Assembly: GCF_002878395.1 (NCBI RefSeq)
Contig: NC_061118.1
Span: forward strand, 126,301,944-126,365,943
Length of the DNA stretch: 64,000 nt
Direction of reading: 5' to 3'
Source of the DNA: Capsicum annuum
Lineage: Eukaryota > Streptophyta > Magnoliopsida > Solanales > Solanaceae
The notes under the pieces are model-generated. The model had not been told where the DNA came from. It worked only from the letters and a program-made list of their open reading frames with translations, and did not search any database. Positions 58,917 through 64,000 of this stretch are shown here, piece after piece. How positions within the stretch are numbered: position 1 is the first letter of the stretch; every line of letters starts with the position of its first letter. Position numbers and translations under genes: made by a program.

Positions 58917-61755
58917 TGTAATACACCAAAAGTTTAGACATTTTTAGAATCATGCTTCGAACTCACGAGTAATAAATTTTACTGCTTTGGTAGTACTATG
59001 ATCAAGGTTGATGCATATTAAGGCCTCAAAAGTGTCCTAGCTAATAGGAGAATCAAAACATTTCCTTACAGATTGAATTTTTAAGAAGGATATTGGTATA
59101 GTAAAATTCAAACAAGCATATCTCTCTTTATACTACTAATTTCTGAGCGCATGACCCACCAACTGATAGATAATTGAATTATCTTTCAAAAGATACCAAT
59201 TTTGCCTAAATCGAACAGCAGAGTGAGGAGTTATGCCTATTTTACTCCAGTATGTCAGGTTGGGAAACTAAGTGACGACAATCATGATAAGCTGTCAAGA
59301 GCGTGATGATGACTTATCACCAATTTCATCAGCCCTGGGAATATTTTCACCCCTAATGATGACATTTTATGATAAGTCGTCATGCCCGTAATGTCCTATC
59401 ACCAATGTCTTCAACCTTAACCAAAAACTCAAGATTTCACTTTTTTTTGACGATATTTCATGATGACTTATCACCAGCTTGACGACTTGTCACGAATGTC
59501 ATCAGCTATTTTTTTTCTAGCAATTGAGAGACATTTTTTCAAGGGTATTTTGGGCTTTTCCTTCACTTCCCATAACCTATAACCCTCAAGGAACGTATTA
59601 TCTTCCATTCTCTTTAGTTAAACATCTCAAAAAGCTATCTCATACACTCTCAACCATAAGATTAGGGTTTCCTCTCAAGATCATCTCCTCAATAACAAGA
59701 ACATTATCTCCCAAAGAGGTTAAACCCTAGTCAATAAAAATCAAGAGCAAGCCTATGTATTTCTTCAATAACCTTTAGAAACATTAGATATCTTTCAAGA
59801 TTCAATCTCAAAGATATGCGTAGTGTTCATCCATGGAGCTCAAGAATCATGTTTTAAATTATAAATTGTGATTTCCTTGTTGTGTTATGACTATATTCAT
59901 GTTGATGATTCTTGTTTGGATTCAAGATTGTATCTTGATGTGTTTTACATGAAACATGTGAGTAGGTTAGTTAAACCCATGAATTTTTGATGGATTAGAA
60001 TTATCAAATTGATAAGTACACCTATGCCCAAAGTTGTGCATGTAAGGTGTTTGATAAAATGCCAAGAATGATAGAATCCATGTTTTTACGACTTAATAGT
60101 GTTTAAATGACAAGCCCATGTTCTATTCTTTATGACTCCATATGAACTCCATGTTATTGTTGTGTTCTTTTGTTGTGATATGGAATGAGCATGATACGAT
60201 AGAAACAAGACTATATACATGTTGTGTGCATCCCCTTCCATGTATAAGATGTTGAGAACAAAGTCTAGTATGAAATCCCATACTTATGATATTATGAATT
60301 ATGGACTCTATTCTTATGATCAAGTCATCATGTGTGTAAGTTTCTTTCCATTGAGTCCTAGGGGTACTTGTAACCAAAATATTAGCTGTGTGCCTAGAGT
60401 CATGTTATGTTATCATGATACTCTCAGTAACGTCATGATCTATAGAACTCAGATTGTCATGTGACTCAGGAAATCTTAGAAATCTCATGATCTCAATTAA
60501 TTCTCCGATAATAGTACTATTCCATCAATCAACAGAAGTCTGTTACTCAGTCTATGTATAGTCAATTAATCATTTTCAATCTCTTTAGATGGGAGTAGAA
60601 GTAAGCATCGAGTGAACCCATGGATGGGAACTCACTTTCCAGATAAGGGTATGATTCTTAGCAGTCATCCTTGTGTTCCAGAACTACATAGCCAACATAG
60701 GTTGAGATATCTTAACCTGTCAGATTAGGGTTAATAAGGTGATTTGACCAGTCAGACCAAGGTCCCACCATTCTTATTGGAGTAACCTACCAGATAAGGG
60801 CCACTCATAGCTTGTCCTTACTAGTGGCACGGTATTGACACCCTTCTAATTAGGGCACATATTAAACCCCAGCTCAGCTATTATAGCGCATTTGGGGCAT
60901 GTCAGTTAAACAACTACCTTCCACAGTTTTAGTCTTAGTATCAGTAAAAGAACTCAGACAGTTCTTTAAATTTCAGTATACGAAGACTGTCAGATATAGT
61001 CAATTCAATTACAGTACAGAACTCAGGTAGTTCCATCAGATTTAGGACTGTCAGACACAGTCATCTATGTTATTAGAAATCCCAGTATTAGTCATGTTAG
61101 ATATCAATAAACCATGTATTAGTTTACAGATCTAGATATCACGTATTCACGATCTTAGTTACTATGTATGCATGTTTGCACTCTCACGTTCATATTAGTC
61201 ATTTAGTCAGCACTGCTCATGCATGTAAGTCCTTTTGCATATAGCCTACCTGACTCGTATACTCAGTACTTTTAGTTGTACTGATGTATTTTTGCTATGG
61301 TGCTTTCTTTTATGTTACACCATAGGTTCAAAGCCACAAGTTCGACATTCGCACTTGCAGTCATATTTCAGTATACAGAGTTGCAGTGAGTCCTCTTCAT
61401 TTGAGGATAATATGATTTGACTTCATTTTTTTTCTTCGGTTATCTTTTTGTTTACGGAGTTAGTTGGAGACATGTTCCTTCAATGTCTTACTCAGACAGT
61501 ATTTAGAGATTTTCAGATTTAGTTCAGATTTGTTTCAAACTTCAATTGTTTTGGGTAATTGTTACCCCATATGGATGTTATAATTTGTTAGATATTTTAT
61601 TCAGTTGAACTTTATGGCCTATTGTTCATGTTATCCATATTTTACATGAATATTATGCAGTGTATAGGTACAGATATAAGTCATGGGTTAGCTTGTGGTC
61701 CTTTGGGGTCATAAACACCGTATATCATTTTGGTTCAGAAAATTGGGGTGTTACA
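58917..61755 (+). repeat. R10 5' LTR
   Basis: About 2839 bp from TGTAATACACC to GGGGTGTTACA. The left part aligns with the R1 LTR (1749 onward), including the GTCATC/GATGAC-rich tract (59270-59515). It is about 630 bp longer than the R1 LTR; the extra length appears to lie mainly in the second half. Four short AGATAAGGG-like words occur at 60651-60855. Confidence 0.85.
60651..60855 (+). repeat. Short AGATAAGGG-like repeats in R10 LTR
   Basis: Copies at about 60651-60659 (AGATAAGGG), 60722-60730 (AGATTAGGG), 60792-60800 (AGATAAGGG) and 60847-60855 (TAATTAGGG), about 55-70 bp apart. Related words occur antisense in the R9 LTR. Confidence 0.6.
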
Positions 61756-61759
61756 AACT

Positions 61760-61772
61760 TGGTATTAGAGCC
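61760..61772 (+). other. R10 primer binding site
   Basis: TGGTATTAGAGCC, four bases after the LTR end, complementary with one mismatch to the 3' end of initiator tRNA-Met. Confidence 0.88.
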
Positions 61773-61970
61773 TAAGATTCAATAGAGTCCTAGAAAGTTT
61801 GGATCTAGTAGAGTCTTGTACATGGGTGTGTTGCGCGCCACATTTATGTGCAAGAGGCTATGAGATGTTTTAAGAATAGTTTTCCCTCTTTAAGTATTCA
61901 TTTCATGCTAGTGAGCATAGTCAAAAGTCAGTCTCTCAGTCTAATCTGCTTCTTCTCTTTATTTCTGAGC

Positions 61971-63009
61971 ATCCCTTCTAAGAAAAGAAATTAGTCATCC
62001 CCTCAACCCGAAGAACCTTTGGGCAATCATGTTTCTCTTACGGAGTTCAGGACTGTATTTACCACTTTTTATCAGTCTATGGCTACCTAAAATGAATGGC
62101 CACCAGCTATTCTGGCCAATCCAGGGGCTAACTCAGCCGCAACTAGGATTTTGGACCACCCGAATGAACCCTCCATCTTTCTTTAGGTCCAAGTCCGATG
62201 AAGACCCACAAGAATCTATTAAGCAAGTCCAGAAGGTCATAGCCATCATGGGATTTACTTCTTGTCAGAGTGCCGTATTAGCCGCATACCAATTACAGGA
62301 TATTGCTCACACTTTGTATAAAAAGTGGAAGTCTGAGAGGTTAGAGGATGCAGGTCCTATAGAGTGGGAGAAATTTTTCATGACTTTCTTAGATAGATTC
62401 TTCCCCTAAGAGCTGAGGGAAGCAAAAGTTCTAGAGTTCATCAACCTCAAGAAGGGAAATATGATGGTTAAAGAGTACTCTCTTAGATTTACTCAGTTAG
62501 CTAGATATGCCCCTCATGTGGTTGTAGACAACAGGGCTAAGATGATCAAGTTTGTGTCAGGGGTGAATAATAGTTTGGTAAATAAGTGTAGTTCTGGGAT
62601 GCTGAACAATGATATGACTTTAGCCAGGCTCCTAAACCATGCTCAAAAAATAGAGGAGCAGAAAATTAGGACTAGGGAGAGGAAGAACAAAAGAGCAAGG
62701 TGAGGCTGTTTCAGTTTTGCACAACCCAAATTAGAAGGAGAAAACCATTCTCAGTTTCGTCCTAAGCCAGTAGTTCCAGGTTCTTCTTCGGCCAGTGCCC
62801 TAGTGTTGAAATTCAAAGATAGCAACCAAGATCGTGCACCAAGCTCTAAGTCTCAGGTCAGTGTCAGCAGTGCCAGAACTAACCCCCTATGTCAGACTTG
62901 TGGTAAGAACTACAAGGGTACCTATAGAGCTGGTAGCGATGTTTGTTTCGGTTGTGGCAAGCTAGGACATAGGGTTAGAGAGTGTCCACAGTCAGATCTA
63001 CAAGGTTAG
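61971..63009 (+). pseudogene. R10 gag with intact zinc knuckle
   Basis: Capsid/nucleocapsid precursor. It begins at 61971 with IPSKKRN, where the expected ATG is ATC, in a frame that runs to about 62155 (VSLTEFRTVFTTFYQSMAT, stop, NEWPPAIL). A frameshift near 62155 leads to RMNPPSFFRSKSDEDPQESIKQVQKVI, YQLQDIAHTLYKKWKSERL and FFMTFLDRFFP, then a stop at 62407. The same frame continues with ELREAKVLEFINLKKGN, VKEYSLRFTQLARYAPHVV and KMIKFVSGVNNSLVNKC, and a stop at 62701, then CQTCGKNYKGTYRAGSDV and the knuckle CFGCGKLGHRVREC (62944-62985), a perfect CX2CX4HX4C. Only three or four lesions are seen. Confidence 0.88.
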
Positions 63010-63129
63010 TAGAATTATTCCACAGCCTAGTACGGTCATCCAAATCAACAGGTTACCACTTCCAGTGCTACTAGTGGGCAATGCCTAAACAAACTCTATG
63101 CTCTTCAAACCTGACAAGATTAGGAAAAT

Positions 63130-63612
63130 TCTCCTGATATCGATATTGCTACGTTGCAGATTTTCCATGTTCATTTATATGCTTTGCTAGATCCAGGTGC
63201 ATCATTGTCTTTTTTTCTTCCTTATATAGCAGGCGATTTTGGAATCAGTCAGAAAATTTTAGCGGAGCCCTTTTCAGTCTTTACCCCAGTGCGTAAAACA
63301 ATCATAGCTCAGCGGGCATACGGGAACTATCCGGTTATGATATTTTAGAAAGCCACGTCAGTAGATTTAGTTGAGTTTGAGATAACTGATTTTGATGTCA
63401 TTCTCGTAATTGATTAGCTTCGTTCCTGCTATGCCACAGTCAACTGCAGAAATAGGATAATTCAATTTCAGTTCTCGAATGAGTCCATTCTAGAGTGGAA
63501 GGGTAATACTACATCTTTCAGGGGTCAGCTTGTTTCCTACCTTTGGGTAAGGAAAATGATATCTAAGGGATGTGTTTATCATCTCATTCATGTTAAAGAC
63601 TTTTGTTTTTAA
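63130..63612 (+). pseudogene. R10 aspartic protease
   Basis: In the same frame as the second part of gag: IATLQIFHVHLYALLDPGASLSFFLPYIAGDFG (active-site DPGAS), then ILAEPFSVFTPVRKTIIAQRAYGNYPVMIF and a stop (63346-63348), VDLVEFEITDFDVILVID and a stop where Trp is usual (63415-63417), then LRSCYATVNCRNRIIQFQFSNESILEWKG and VRKMISKGCVYHLIHVKDF before a final stop near 63610. The fold-defining blocks are complete; two stops break it. Confidence 0.87.
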
Positions 63613-63619
63613 TCTTCCA

Positions 63620-64000
63620 GTCTCAAATCAGTCCCAGTTATAAATGAGTATTCAGACGTGTTTCCCAAAGATCTTCTAGCATTCCTCCCAAAGGTAAATA
63701 GACTTCGGCATTGACCTTATTCCAGATACTCAGCCTCTTTCTATTCTTTTATACAGAATGGCACTAGTAGAACTCAGAGGACTAAAAGAACGATTGATGG
63801 ATCTCTTAGATAAGGGATTCATTATACCCAACAATTCCTCGTGTGGCACACCAGTCTTATTCGTGTGTAAGAAAAATGGTTATCTCAGGATGTGCATTAA
63901 TTAACGGCAACTCAATAAAGTTATGGTCAATAACAAGTATCCTATTCCAAGGATAGATGACTTGTTTGACCAACTTTAGGGTGCCAGTTATTTTCCCAAG
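63620..64000 (+). pseudogene. R10 reverse transcriptase, N-terminal part
   Basis: Linker SVPVINEYSDVFPKDLL, a frameshift near 63690, then DFGIDLIPDTQPLSILLYRMALVELRGLKERLMDLLDKGF, CGTPVLFVCKKNGYLRMCIN, a stop, RQLNKVMVNNKYPIPRIDDLFDQL, TAG at 63977-63979 in place of the usual Gln, and GASYFPK at the window edge. These are the fingers of the RT; the catalytic palm lies outside the window. Confidence 0.87.

Larger units (their letters stand above)
58917..64000 (+). mobile_element. R10: Ty3/gypsy element inserted in R9, 5' half
   Basis: Sense-oriented element: 5' LTR, PBS, gag, zinc knuckle, PR and RT start, continuing past the right edge. The LTR is of the same family as R1. Frames are broken by only a handful of stops and shifts, so this is the best preserved coding copy in the window and, by position, the youngest in the R6-R9-R10 nest. 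Confidence 0.88.

Noticed and set aside
1..64000. Endogenous pararetrovirus or other integrated virus
   Set aside because: All RT, protease and Gag motifs fit Ty3/gypsy retrotransposons with LTR, PBS and integrase; no movement-protein or coat-protein motif was seen.
1..64000. CRISPR array, bacterial operons, ribosome binding sites
   Set aside because: No regularly spaced short direct repeats with unique spacers and no dense coding; the sequence is clearly plant repeat DNA.

Overview
The window looks like repeat-rich heterochromatin of a large plant genome. Almost everything recognisable is LTR retrotransposon of the Ty3/gypsy superfamily. The Gag, aspartic protease (PR), reverse transcriptase (RT), RNase H (RH), H2C2 zinc finger, integrase (IN) and C-terminal chromodomain (CHD) pieces all read as one chromovirus-like lineage, probably Tekay/Del-like because of the CHD and LTRs of about 2.2-2.8 kb. 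LTR ends are TG..CA, and several elements have a primer-binding site (PBS) complementary to initiator tRNA-Met. A LINE tail of a type I recall from Solanaceae suggests a nightshade-family plant, but that is inference. I found no host protein gene, rRNA, tRNA or CRISPR. All retroelement genes seen carry stops or frameshifts.

Layout (element names are mine). R1 (+, 1-3955): end of pol plus 3' LTR. Spacer 3956-4769. R2 (+, 4770-9310): decayed pol plus 3' LTR. R3 (-, 9311-12015): 3' LTR split by a LINE fragment (about 9500-10445), then an IN/CHD fragment. R4: an LTR-like copy at 12020-14217 and a related partial copy at 17714-19198. R5 (-, 14236-17713): gag and 5' LTR. Unresolved AT-rich DNA 19199-21800.

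R6 (-, 21801-50235) is an old composite host element into which others inserted. From its 5' side (high coordinates) it has a truncated 5' LTR (48458-50235), gag, PR and RT start. At about 46345 it meets a second PBS, gag and PR. It then continues across two insertions to IN/CHD (24250-25260) and the 3' LTR (21801-24078). The insertions are R8 (-, 35572-45158, a full-length but disabled element splitting PR) and R7 (-, 26060-34324, a non-autonomous element without gag-pol, flanked by a perfect 5-bp duplication AATGC).

R9 (-, 50236 to at least 58916) sits in the 5' LTR of R6 and carries a full gag-pol order. Its own 5' LTR is interrupted at 58917 by R10 (+, 58917 to the right edge), the least decayed copy, with 5' LTR, PBS, gag, PR and the start of RT. 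R10 and R1 have related LTRs. The elements therefore act as landing sites for one another: R6 is hit by R7, R8 and R9, and R9 is hit by R10. Many stops and active-site changes are C-to-T/G-to-A type, as expected for methylated, silenced repeats.
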